A stretch of 64,000 nt of DNA from Vibrio fortis. GTDB lineage: Bacteria > Pseudomonadota > Gammaproteobacteria > Enterobacterales > Vibrionaceae. Position numbers and translations under genes: made by a program. Below the pieces are notes generated by a model, which searched no databases, was not told the DNA's origin, and saw only the letters and a program-made list of their open reading frames with translations. How positions within the stretch are numbered: the first letter of the stretch is position 1; every line of letters starts with the position of its first letter. Shown here one piece after another: positions 45,240-53,845 of the stretch. Where the stretch lies: assembly GCF_024347475.1 (NCBI RefSeq), contig NZ_AP025487.1, positions 1,364,001 through 1,428,000 on the forward strand. The letters run 5' to 3'.

Positions 45240-46403
45240 TTATCTATAACCTGCAGTTAGTTTTTTAGATTTGTAATACAACCTAATCGTTAGCAGGGAA
45301 GCCCAAAGAGCGACTTGTGCCCACAATAAAGTCCATTGCGGGGCTATTTGTTGCCAAGTTGCCCCCATCTGATTTATCCCCAAAAAACCTTGAATCGCAG
45401 GTGTGCTTGGAAAGAGCTGTGAGAGGGAAACCAACCAAGGTGGCATCATCTCTATAGGCCATATAAAACCGGATGAGAAAATCAAAGGCATAGAACTGAT
45501 CAAAACCACGACCGTGACCCATTCTCTTCTTGGTACAAATTCACCAATCAAAATACCCACTAAGCAGCTACCCACAAGGAATGGAAGCAATAGCGTGAGC
45601 AATTGACCATGAGTTGCCAGAGAATTGATACCGTAGAAATCAAAGCTCGCGCCAAAGTAGTACATAGCGAGCAAGTAATAGATACCTACGAGGACACAGC
45701 AGCGAGCAACAATCAACTTTAAGCTCGATACCCGTGACCAATATCCTGGCGTCGCTTGGCTGTTTTGGGTAGCACCAATTAAACCAGATGCCATCGCGAG
45801 TGTTTGCTGAAGTATCAACACGAATACCGCAGGTACAACATAGTCGATATAGCCCATACGGCTATTAAACGTTGGTTTCAGGTTTAGGCTAAAAGCGTTG
45901 TAGCCATTTACTGCGCTCTCTAAAGGCATCCCTTCCACAAGGAGATGACTTACTTTGACTTGTGCGGCAAGCGTGCCACCAGCTTTAGCCAAACCTTCAA
46001 CAATAGTGCCGTATACAAGAAAGAATGAAGCGTCTCCTGCATAAGAGAGTGTCGGGCTCTTACCAAGCAACAGATCTTTATAAAAGTTCTCAGGAATCAC
46101 CAAAAAGCCACCTATCTCTTGATTGAGCAGGGCTTGCTTTGCATCTGCAAGGCTAAAATCGCGGCGAGTAATGTCGATTTGAGGTGTAGCATCGACCATG
46201 CGTTCCAACTGATAACTGCTTTGGCTACGATCCAAATTCACAACCGATGCTTTCAATTGTTGAGGTGTCTGCTGCGCGTAAGGCAACGGATAAAGAAAAG
46301 AGTAGAAAATTACCCCGCCGAAGACGGTTAACAACACCACAGGGTTACGAACGACCGCTAACAATTCGTGCTTAATAAGTTTTATGAAGCTGATTGGTTT
46401 CAT
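45240..46403 (-). CDS. ABC-2 type membrane permease of an export system (second)
   Basis: 387 residues: one membrane segment near 20-36, a large external domain (~37-175), then about five segments to the C-terminus. This is the layout of ABC2_membrane_3 proteins such as YhhJ/YbhR and of the YhgE/Pip type. It overlaps the previous permease gene by 4 bp (its ATG lies within the upstream stop), so the two are translated together and probably form a heterodimer. There is no ATP-binding domain in the protein or operon. Probable role: export of drugs or metabolites with the HlyD and TolC partners. Confidence 0.8.
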   Translation of the reverse strand: MKPISFIKLIKHELLAVVRNPVVLLTVFGGVIFYSFLYPLPYAQQTPQQLKASVVNLDRSQSSYQLERMVDATPQIDITRRDFSLADAKQALLNQEIGGFLVIPENFYKDLLLGKSPTLSYAGDASFFLVYGTIVEGLAKAGGTLAAQVKVSHLLVEGMPLESAVNGYNAFSLNLKPTFNSRMGYIDYVVPAVFVLILQQTLAMASGLIGATQNSQATPGYWSRVSSLKLIVARCCVLVGIYYLLAMYYFGASFDFYGINSLATHGQLLTLLLPFLVGSCLVGILIGEFVPRREWVTVVVLISSMPLIFSSGFIWPIEMMPPWLVSLSQLFPSTPAIQGFLGINQMGATWQQIAPQWTLLWAQVALWASLLTIRLYYKSKKLTAGYR

Positions 46404-47590
46404 TGTACCGCTCCATTAACAGGTTGTGCGTTTAGGTGTTTGCGAATTAGCAACAGTGTGATGATCGCCGGAACCACATACCCAAGCGTCGGTAATAACT
46501 GCATTAGGGTTTGAGCGGTACTGATACCATAACTTGATAGGGCAGTTTGAGCTTCAATGTAATGGCTAATCGGCAATAGACTACGCCAAGCTTGTGCTGC
46601 CGCATTCATGTCTGTTACTGGAAAGGTAATGCCCATGAACGCAAAACTAGGGGCGGTAAAGGCCCCAGCGAAGCTCATGGCTCTTGCAGGATCTAAGGTA
46701 AGAAAGAAAAAAGCACTTCCCATGACCATACAACAAACAACAGTAACCGCCTGCGCAAATATAAGTGGGATAAAACTTCCGTGGTAAGGCCAATCTAACA
46801 ACACGTAGAACCAACCCATAAAACCAAGACCAAACGCCAAAAAGAGCGCGACGTATGGCAGCAGCGTTGAGCACAGCTCTTTTGCAGGCGAGCACCCAAG
46901 CCATGCTTTAAGGCCACGCTCGCGGCAGTTGGCCGCCAAAACTAAGATAGTGCCAACGACAATCATGATCTGCCACAGGGCAGGGATGATAGCGGAAACT
47001 AAGAACTGTGAATAACTCGTGTTCTTATTGAACAGCGGGGTAATTTGACTCTGGACTGTCACTGCTTGGCCAAGCGCCGATTTCACGGTCGTATCCCCAT
47101 GAGATAGTTGTTTGACTACCTCTACTTGAGCGTTAAACGTGCCTTGAGCTTGTAACAAAGCCGAGTTGACCAGTTTACCAATCAGAATAAATTGGCTGTT
47201 ATAGAACACTGAAACTTGAGGGTTTAGTCCAAGGTAGATATCGCGCTCAAAGTGCTTTGGGATGACCACATAACCATATATATCACGAGTGATCATGGCC
47301 TGTTTCGCTTGATTGATATCACTGTATTTCTGCGTGACCGCTAAAGTTGGTGATGCATCAACTAGGCGCACAAACTGTTGCGATAATTGACTATGGTTTA
47401 AGTTCACTACTGCTACAGGCAGATCACGAGCAATGCCTTGAGAGAAAATCAACCAGATACTCGCAGCCAGCAATAATGGTATCCAAGTTAGACTCGACCA
47501 TAGCCATTTGTCTTTGCGCACGATTTGCCACTGACGCGTTATTTCACTATCAGTGGTCTGCAGATCGTGAGGTTGAGGTGAATAGGACAT
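46400..47590 (-). CDS. ABC-2 type membrane permease of an export system (first)
   Basis: 396 residues with the same plan as its downstream partner: segment near 31-49 (WSSLTWIPLLLAASIWLIF), an external domain with VVNLNHSQLSQQFVRLVD, then about five segments from ~185. The two share related N-terminal words (VAVVNLNHSQ here, SVVNLDRSQS in the other), which suggests an old duplication. It lies 8 bp after the HlyD gene. Without a nucleotide-binding subunit, the energy source is not evident from this locus. Confidence 0.8.
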   Translation of the reverse strand: MSYSPQPHDLQTTDSEITRQWQIVRKDKWLWSSLTWIPLLLAASIWLIFSQGIARDLPVAVVNLNHSQLSQQFVRLVDASPTLAVTQKYSDINQAKQAMITRDIYGYVVIPKHFERDIYLGLNPQVSVFYNSQFILIGKLVNSALLQAQGTFNAQVEVVKQLSHGDTTVKSALGQAVTVQSQITPLFNKNTSYSQFLVSAIIPALWQIMIVVGTILVLAANCRERGLKAWLGCSPAKELCSTLLPYVALFLAFGLGFMGWFYVLLDWPYHGSFIPLIFAQAVTVVCCMVMGSAFFFLTLDPARAMSFAGAFTAPSFAFMGITFPVTDMNAAAQAWRSLLPISHYIEAQTALSSYGISTAQTLMQLLPTLGYVVPAIITLLLIRKHLNAQPVNGAVQ

Positions 47591-47598
47591 AAGTGACC

Positions 47599-48573
47599 TT
47601 ACAGCTCAACGACCAAGCTCATACCCATGCGTAACGTGTCTTTGTTATCGACAGGGCGGGCTTCGATTTCAAACGTTCTTAGGTCAAAACCTTGTGCAGC
47701 ATCCGTTGAGCGCCATGTGGCAAAATCACCCATTACGGCAATATGGCTAACTTCGAAAGTGATTTTCTTATCAAGTGCTGGAAGGTAAGCGTCGAACTGA
47801 GAGCCTTTATCGAAGTACTTAAGGTGATCTTCTCGAACATTGAGTACAGCCCAGGCGTCTTGAGTGTCTATGACGGTAACGACTGGAAAGCCTTGAGGTG
47901 CGAGTTCACCACTACTCAATAGAACTTGAGCAACTTCACCATTAAACCAACTGTGGATTTTTGTATCCTTAGCGTAAGCCTCAACTTCGGCGACCGCACC
48001 CGCTGCCATTAGTGCTTTTTGAGCAGCTGCGATTTTGGTTTCGTCACGAGCACCTTCTTGCGCCAACTTATACATTTGCAGCGCTGCACTTTCTGTATAT
48101 TTCGCAGCTTGCCACTGTGTCTTCGCCTCATCACGCTTCTGTTCTGCGACTACACCATCTTTATAGAGATTGTTGACTCGTTGATAAGTCTTCTCCATTA
48201 AATCAGCGGCTGCTTTGGCTTTTAACCATTGATCTTTCGCAGCTTGGATTTGTTGCTCACGTGCGCCTTTCTCGGCTTCTTGTGCAAGAGCGCCTGCTGC
48301 TTTTTCTCCCGCTTTTGCTTGCTCTAACTTGGCATCAATCTCTGGGCTAAGTAACGAGAAGACCAATTGACCTTTTTCAACGGTGTCGCCTTTACGAACG
48401 AATACTTGGTCTACGCGACCTGGTACTTTAGAAGAGATGCTGTATTGCTGAGCATCGATCTGACCTTGAATCTTAATCGGTTGTGGTAGATATGCTTGAT
48501 AAAAGCTGTATCCAACCCATCCAATAATGCCAACACCGATGATTGAAGCGAGAAGTGGTTTAACAGATTTCAT
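47599..48573 (-). CDS. HlyD-type membrane fusion protein
   Basis: 324 residues, periplasmic adaptor of a tripartite efflux or secretion system. It has an N-terminal membrane anchor (LLASIIGVGIIGWVGYSFY, 7-25), a lipoyl-like half motif (ISSKVPGRVDQVFVRKGDTV, ~46-65), a long alpha-hairpin coiled coil (~75-200), the second lipoyl half and a beta-barrel domain (HSWFNGEVAQVLLSSGE near 209). The layout resembles YhiI/YbhG, which partner ABC-2 permeases. It lies 3 bp from the TolC-like gene, in the same operon. Confidence 0.88.
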   Translation of the reverse strand: MKSVKPLLASIIGVGIIGWVGYSFYQAYLPQPIKIQGQIDAQQYSISSKVPGRVDQVFVRKGDTVEKGQLVFSLLSPEIDAKLEQAKAGEKAAGALAQEAEKGAREQQIQAAKDQWLKAKAAADLMEKTYQRVNNLYKDGVVAEQKRDEAKTQWQAAKYTESAALQMYKLAQEGARDETKIAAAQKALMAAGAVAEVEAYAKDTKIHSWFNGEVAQVLLSSGELAPQGFPVVTVIDTQDAWAVLNVREDHLKYFDKGSQFDAYLPALDKKITFEVSHIAVMGDFATWRSTDAAQGFDLRTFEIEARPVDNKDTLRMGMSLVVEL

Positions 48574-48576
48574 GAA

Positions 48577-49998
48577 TCATCCTTTTGTATTGGCGTTGTT
48601 AGAATTTGGGTAAACGGCAGAGGTTGAATAGCTTGGGAATGCATTCATCTCACTGCTAAGTGCTAGTAGCTTGTTCAGAGAAACGAGATATTGGAAACGA
48701 GCGACCGACCGTTGAGTCTTGATGCTCGCAAGGTAGAGCTCAGCATCAACCACTTCTAGTGACGTAGAAAGTCCTTGATTGAAGGCTTTCTTTCGCAGAG
48801 ATAAGTTTTCTTGCGCAAGAGATAAGCTCGAATTTAGGCCTTGTACCTCTTCAACGGACTGCTGTGCTTCAAGATAAGTCTTCTGAACTAACACTGTTAG
48901 GTCTTGCTTAGCTTGAGATTTTAAATATTGAACTTGAGAAACCGCACTGTGGGCAGCGGCTACTTTGTCAGAGCGACCTGACGTATCGACCAGTGGCACA
49001 TTGACGCCAATGCCGACCAACCAGTCAGGTTTCATTTCACTGGCAAGAGAGTCATCTTCATAAAGGCTGTAGTCACCGTATAGGTAAACCTCAGGGTAGT
49101 ACTTGCCTTTCTCTGCTTTAATCAGGCTGCTGGCTTGTTTCTCTTTGGCATCTAAAATGCTCAAACCTGGGTATGTCGTCAGTGTCTGGTCAACAAAGGT
49201 GTCCATGTTTGGAAGGTTATTATTGATAAACAGGGCTTCTGATGGCTCGACAGTCTCTGAAAGACCAAGGATCTGTGTTAAAGCGAGTTGAGCGATTTTA
49301 AGGTCGTTTTGAGCTTTGGTTCTTTCGACAGTGGCTTTGTCGAGAGAAGCGTCTGCTTGTAATCGTTCCACACGTGCAATCTGACCTTGCTCTTCAAGCT
49401 TAATCGCGAAATCTCGGTGTTGAGTTAAGCCAGCTTCTACAGCTAAACGGGTTTGAACGACATCTTGTGCGAGAATGACCGAGAAGTAGTATTTGGTCAG
49501 ATCTTCGTAACGAGCTTGTTTCTCCATCAAGAACTGGCTTTGCGCTTCTTCACTTTGGCCTTCAGCCGCCGTCTGAGCAGCCGTAATTCGGCCACCTGTG
49601 AAGATAGGCCACACGGCACGAATAGAAGAACTAAAGATGTCTTGTTCTGTAATAGTAGATGTAACTCCACCAATCAGAGGTCGTAATATTGCAGATACCG
49701 TAGGGTTCACACCACTCAAACTATCCGCGAATTGTTCGCCATTGATCGTTACATCGCTATCAAGGTGGGTGTAATTGGCGCCTAAGGTGACGGACGGTAA
49801 GTTAAGGCTGCTTGTTGCGTTGTGAAGGTGCTGATAACGCTCTACATTTGCTTGTTGTGCCGCTAAAGAGTTGTTGTTTTGTTGCAGCAGGTCCCATGCA
49901 TCAGGGAAGGAGAGAGGCGCTGCAAAACTGGCTGAACTTGCGCAGCTTATTAGCAAGGCAACCAGTGAAAACTTTGGTCTGAATTTTGGTGATGTCAT
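48577..49998 (-). CDS. TolC-family outer membrane efflux protein
   Basis: 473 residues from ATG 49998 (an open frame runs to a TTG at 50013). The signal peptide is cut near SSASFAAP (~25). Two outer-membrane-efflux repeats are visible: LSFPDAWDLLQQNNNSLAAQ (~27-46) to ~225, and from ~240 to ~440 with long heptad helices (TYLEAQQSVEEVQGLNSSLS). It is probably the outer-membrane exit duct of the export system and the first gene of the operon. A 20-bp palindrome at 50014-50033 covers the region just before the start. Confidence 0.88.
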   Translation of the reverse strand: MTSPKFRPKFSLVALLISCASSASFAAPLSFPDAWDLLQQNNNSLAAQQANVERYQHLHNATSSLNLPSVTLGANYTHLDSDVTINGEQFADSLSGVNPTVSAILRPLIGGVTSTITEQDIFSSSIRAVWPIFTGGRITAAQTAAEGQSEEAQSQFLMEKQARYEDLTKYYFSVILAQDVVQTRLAVEAGLTQHRDFAIKLEEQGQIARVERLQADASLDKATVERTKAQNDLKIAQLALTQILGLSETVEPSEALFINNNLPNMDTFVDQTLTTYPGLSILDAKEKQASSLIKAEKGKYYPEVYLYGDYSLYEDDSLASEMKPDWLVGIGVNVPLVDTSGRSDKVAAAHSAVSQVQYLKSQAKQDLTVLVQKTYLEAQQSVEEVQGLNSSLSLAQENLSLRKKAFNQGLSTSLEVVDAELYLASIKTQRSVARFQYLVSLNKLLALSSEMNAFPSYSTSAVYPNSNNANTKG

Positions 49999-50013
49999 CT
50001 TTATACTTACCAA

Positions 50014-50033
50014 ATTAGAGTAATGACTCTAAT
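50014..50033. promoter_or_regulatory. Palindromic candidate operator of the efflux operon
   Basis: ATTAGAGT-AATG-ACTCTAAT is a perfect 8+8 bp inverted repeat with a 4-bp spacer, 16 bp upstream of the TolC-family start. Size and place suit a TetR- or MarR-type repressor site. No regulator gene is adjacent. Confidence 0.55.
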
Positions 50034-50113
50034 GCTAACAGGCCGATCCACATTTGTCTTGAACTGATTGAGTTATTACATGTGGTTCAGGTCCGATGAT
50101 GGATTAGAAATAG

Positions 50114-50139
50114 AAAGAGCACGTTAGGACGTGCTCTTT
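50114..50139. terminator. Terminator-like hairpin
   Basis: Stem AAAGAGCACGT / ACGTGCTCTTT with a TAGG loop. It lies downstream of the small minus-strand gene at 50180. Confidence 0.7.
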
Positions 50140-50179
50140 AATTTAGTATAGAAGTGATTGTTTTAAAATGAAGAATGTT

Positions 50180-50407
50180 CTAATCAAAGCCTGGGCAGTG
50201 ATGGTCTGCACGCCAAACTAGATGACGCGAACCCTGCATTGTTTGAAGCAAATCTCTTCCGGACATTTGTGGGAACGCCAACAACACTTTTAGATCAAGT
50301 GGCTGAGTAGCATCTTTTTCATAAGCTCTGACGTGCGTAAATGTCGATTGTAAGTTTTTGAACAGCATGGCCTTAGTAAGGCAAATTCCAAAAGAATCGC
50401 GTTTCAT
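50180..50407 (-). CDS. Small hypothetical protein
   Basis: 75 residues of no recognised family. In favour of a real gene: an AAGGAAA ribosome site 8 bp before ATG, a terminator hairpin just after the stop, and no competing gene. The sequence is soluble and mixed, with FKNLQSTFTHVRAYEK near 16-31 and a His/Cys-containing end (RADHHCPGFD). No signal peptide or membrane segment is seen. It could be a small stress or regulatory protein, but nothing shows this. Confidence 0.5.
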   Translation of the reverse strand: MKRDSFGICLTKAMLFKNLQSTFTHVRAYEKDATQPLDLKVLLAFPQMSGRDLLQTMQGSRHLVWRADHHCPGFD

Positions 50408-50556
50408 TGCCTGGTTTCCTTTTCAACAATGTTATTACGTTATGTTTTTAATCCGTTTTGAAATCGACAGCGTCACTTTTGCCAATCATCATTTATTATT
50501 GGAGTGTCTGAAAACTAAAGACTACCTCTTTTGTTGTTGTGATTTTGGTGGAGAGT

Positions 50557-50620
50557 TGACCCTGACCAACTGGGTTTGTTCAACCACCTTGACGTAGGTG
50601 GGCTCATTTCCTACGTGCTC
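50557..50620. other. Overlapping inverted repeats in the region upstream of the CitA-like gene
   Basis: GTTGA..TCAAC encloses CCC..GGG. CCACCT/AGGTGG (50584-50601) overlaps ACGTAGG/CCTACGT (50592-50616), so the stems exclude each other. No T-run follows. Elsewhere in 50408-51003 I see A/T-rich sequence and no gene. Confidence 0.35.
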
Positions 50621-51003
50621 TTGTGACACATACGATAATCTTTAATTGTTACCAATGTGTTACTGGTTTCGTTGTGTCTGCTTTCAAGAGAAACGGCTTC
50701 TCTTTATTGATAGCTTTATGCTTAATTCCTTATGTGCAACTAGTATAATTGTATTTTTTATAACCAACCTAAAAAACAGCTAAAATCGGAGTGATCCAGG
50801 TCAATAATTAATCAGGTAATCGGGTGCAAGAACTAAGAATTTCTAAAAAACGATTTTGAGGTCTTACCTAAATCTGAAGTCAGTCGGTTTTAGACTAAAA
50901 ACTCTGTTAATAACATGCGCTTTAGTCACAAATCTGAACCTTTGAAATCTCTCTTAATTAACTTGGTGTTAACATTACTAGATCGCATAGGGAGTAGGTG
51001 TCG

Positions 51004-52668
51004 ATGAAGTGGAGCAGTATCAGCTTTAGAAAAAGATTGCTGATTATTATGACGGTGACAGGGTTAGTCGAGTTGTTGATTCTTAGCGCGGCTGGCTTTG
51101 CTTATATCAAACACTCCCAAGAAGAAGAGATGGGGCTAAAAGCGTTAGGTGTCGCAGAGTTTCTCTCGGAATCCCCACGTGTTATTGAACTACTTCAACA
51201 TCATTCAACCAATCCCGAGCTTGAGCCTCAGTTAAATTCTGAGCATCAGCAACGCTTCCGAAACTTGACCCACTTGATTGGCGCAGCATTCATTGTGATC
51301 GGCAATGACAAGGGAATTCGTCTTGTTCACCCTGTCGATGAGCGGCTTGGTCTGCCGATGCGAGGTGGTGACAACCAGAAAGCGCTGGTTTTAGGTGAGT
51401 CTTATGTGTCGACAGCCAAAGGTTCGTTGGGGCTGTCTGTCCGTGGTAAGTCTGCGGTAAAAGATGCTAGTGGCGAGATCATCGGGGTGGTTTCAGTCGG
51501 GTATCTGCTCGATTCACTTCAAGATAGAATCGAACCTTATTTAGCTTTCTTGATCATTATGGCACTGCTGGTTGTTGCGGTTAATGCTCTGATTTCAAGC
51601 TATGTATCGAGACGCTTTCAAAGAGCGATATTAGGCTTTGAGCCTGAAGAAATTGGTCGTCTTTATGTCGAGCTTGATGTCACCATGAGTACGGTGAAAG
51701 AGGGCATTCTGAGCATCGATAACCATGGTGTTCTGCGTTCAATCAACAAAAGTGCCTGCGATATTTTGTCTATCGACAGAGAAGCGTCACTCAACAAACC
51801 GTTTTCTCAAGTAGTGCCAAACAGTGACCTTGAACAGTTATTGTCGAGTGGTCAGTCTGATCACGACATCGAGTTATACCTAAACAACAAGCGCATTATT
51901 GCCAACCGCAGTCCGATTGTTGTGGCGGGTGAAGTGGTTGGGGCAGTATCGAGTTTTAGATTGAGAGATGAGATTAATGATCTCACCGAGCAGCTCTCGC
52001 AAACCAAAGAGTATGCAGACTTACTGCGCTCACAAACTCACGAACATCGTAATAAGCTCAACACTATCAGCGGTATGTTGCAGATGGGAGAGTTAGAAGC
52101 GGTTCAACATTTAATTGGTCAGGAAACTGCGCACTATCAAAGCCTTATTGAGTTCTTGAGAGAAACCGTCAAAGAGCCTCTTGTGGCGGGGATGCTACTG
52201 GGTAAAACAGAACGTGCTCGCGAAATTGGCTTAGAGCTGGTGGTTGAAGAGGGCTCTCGATTAGAAGCGCTGCCAACTTGGCTAAACGCCGATGATGTGG
52301 TGACCATTTTGGGGAATTTAATTGATAATGCGTTTGATGCTACCAGAATGGCGATCACCCAAACGGAAACCTTTCCTCCAGCGAGGCGCGTCATTGAGGT
52401 CTCCGTCAGTGATTATGGTAATGAAGTCATCCTTGAAGTTGATGACAAAGGGTGCGGACTACCAGAGGGGTTAGCGATTGAAGATCTCACACAAAAAGGG
52501 GTCTCGAGCAAAGCCAAACAAAACCGGGGCGTGGGCTTGTATTTGGTCAAGCAGATCGCGGACCGTTATCAAGGCCAGCTTGATATGATTGAAAACAGAG
52601 ATTTTGGTACACGAATGACCGTTTACCTACCAAAAGAAGAACAAATATCGTTTAAGGAAGAGCGTTAA
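51004..52668 (+). CDS. CitA/DcuS-type membrane sensor histidine kinase
   Basis: 554 residues from ATG 51004, which is better placed after AGGGAG than the in-frame GTG at 50998. Membrane segments near 10-33 and 180-200 bracket a periplasmic PAS-like sensor with the family motif VHPVDERLGLPMRGGD (~100). A cytoplasmic PAS domain follows (~215-325), then a SpoOB-like kinase core with HEHRNKLNTISGMLQMG (His346) and an ATPase domain with NLIDNAFDA (~438) and GVGLYLVKQ (~510). Known relatives sense citrate, fumarate or other di- and tricarboxylates. Its stop abuts the regulator start. The exact ligand is unknown; the tct operon 8 kb away is one possible target. Confidence 0.85.
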   Translation: MKWSSISFRKRLLIIMTVTGLVELLILSAAGFAYIKHSQEEEMGLKALGVAEFLSESPRVIELLQHHSTNPELEPQLNSEHQQRFRNLTHLIGAAFIVIGNDKGIRLVHPVDERLGLPMRGGDNQKALVLGESYVSTAKGSLGLSVRGKSAVKDASGEIIGVVSVGYLLDSLQDRIEPYLAFLIIMALLVVAVNALISSYVSRRFQRAILGFEPEEIGRLYVELDVTMSTVKEGILSIDNHGVLRSINKSACDILSIDREASLNKPFSQVVPNSDLEQLLSSGQSDHDIELYLNNKRIIANRSPIVVAGEVVGAVSSFRLRDEINDLTEQLSQTKEYADLLRSQTHEHRNKLNTISGMLQMGELEAVQHLIGQETAHYQSLIEFLRETVKEPLVAGMLLGKTERAREIGLELVVEEGSRLEALPTWLNADDVVTILGNLIDNAFDATRMAITQTETFPPARRVIEVSVSDYGNEVILEVDDKGCGLPEGLAIEDLTQKGVSSKAKQNRGVGLYLVKQIADRYQGQLDMIENRDFGTRMTVYLPKEEQISFKEER

Positions 52669-53364
52669 ATGAATGCAGTCACTAAAGTCATGGTAATAGA
52701 AGATGATATTGCGATTGCGGAGTTGCACCATCGTTACTTAGAGCAGATGGGCGGGTTCGATGTAGTAGGGATTGCGACGTCCCAATCCGAAGCCATAATG
52801 CAACTTGATATCTTAAAACCAGATCTGGTACTGCTTGATGTCTACTTACCAGATGGCTGTGGTTTGGATATTCTGAATCATGTTAGAGGCAATAACCAAG
52901 GCTGTGATGTCATCTTAATCACGGCGGCACGCGATGTTGATACGCTTCAACAGGCTATGCGCGGTGGTGTTGTCGACTACTTACTTAAGCCAGTGATGTT
53001 TCCACGTTTAGAGGCGTCACTTAAAAAGTACCGTTCACAACAACAAGAGCTAGAGAGCGTGTCGGATTTGAACCAAGGTCTGGTTGATAAAATGCTGCAA
53101 GCTTCTAACCAATCAGATGCTAAGCCGGTTGCGACCCTTCCTAAAGGGATCGACGGTGTAACTTTAGATAAAATCAGAGCCTTGTTTGAAAGTGCGGACA
53201 CAAAAGACCTGACCGCAGATGAGGCAGGGGAACGCATTGGCGCAAGCCGCACAACCGCCCGTCGATATCTTGAATACTTGATCACCACCGGAGAATTAAA
53301 CGCTGATCTAAACTACGGCTCAGTGGGGCGCCCGGAGCGTTGCTATAACAAAGCGACGCGATAA
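52669..53364 (+). CDS. CitB/DctR-type response regulator
   Basis: 231 residues. The receiver domain has Asp57 (LVLLDVYLPDGCG), acidic residues at 11-13 and Lys107 (LLKPV). The C-terminal part has a helix-turn-helix of the CitB/DpiA class (TADEAGERIGASRTTARRYL, ~183-202) and the ending GRPERCY. It begins at the base after the kinase stop, so it is co-translated with it. It probably activates uptake or fermentation genes for a C4- or tricarboxylate. Confidence 0.87.
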   Translation: MNAVTKVMVIEDDIAIAELHHRYLEQMGGFDVVGIATSQSEAIMQLDILKPDLVLLDVYLPDGCGLDILNHVRGNNQGCDVILITAARDVDTLQQAMRGGVVDYLLKPVMFPRLEASLKKYRSQQQELESVSDLNQGLVDKMLQASNQSDAKPVATLPKGIDGVTLDKIRALFESADTKDLTADEAGERIGASRTTARRYLEYLITTGELNADLNYGSVGRPERCYNKATR

Positions 53365-53456
53365 TCTTAACTAAAGCGGCTCTCGTTTTCTTCCTCACTT
53401 CTAAAAACTCGGCAACGGTACACGCGCCGAGTATCATTTAAAATCGTTCAATTTAT

Positions 53457-53505
53457 AAAACCAGTTTAATAATCGACTGCTAAAAGGTTATCAAACTGGT
53501 TTTTC
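53457..53505 (+). terminator. Probable terminator after the two-component operon
   Basis: AAAACCAGTTT pairs with AAACTGGTTTTT across a loop of about 25 nt. A T-run follows. Confidence 0.5.
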
Positions 53506-53652
53506 GTGCTACTCCACAGACCAGATCCCATTTATTTTTCACTACAATGTTTTGGAATGCAGTTCCGTCGTCATTTAATCAATTTTGTTCTAACTAATGG
53601 CAAATTATTTGGATTAAATGAGTCATTATTTAATCGATTGCCCTCACAGTGG

Positions 53653-53666
53653 TTGATGTAAATCAA
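53653..53666. promoter_or_regulatory. FNR/CRP-like palindrome upstream of zwf
   Basis: TTGAT-GTAA-ATCAA matches the FNR consensus TTGAT-N4-ATCAA exactly. It lies about 190 bp before the zwf start. Confidence 0.55.
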
Positions 53667-53696
53667 ATAGTCATAGACAATACTGACCCGAATTGA

Positions 53697-53712
53697 GGTG
53701 ATCTATATCACC
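53697..53712. promoter_or_regulatory. Second TGAT-N4-ATCA palindrome upstream of zwf
   Basis: GGTGAT-CTAT-ATCACC is a perfect 6+6 bp palindrome with the same TGAT-N4-ATCA core. Its centre is 45 bp from that of the first palindrome. The rest of 53365-53845 holds no gene. Confidence 0.5.
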
Positions 53713-53845
53713 CTCGTTTACCAAACGCATTCTCTAGTGTGATAGGCGCTCGCTATTGAACTAATAGCCAAGACCTATTATCTATTTTTGTATGTCGCTG
53801 ATACCGTTGGCGAATACTGAAAACCTTGTTTTTATAGGAAAGATG

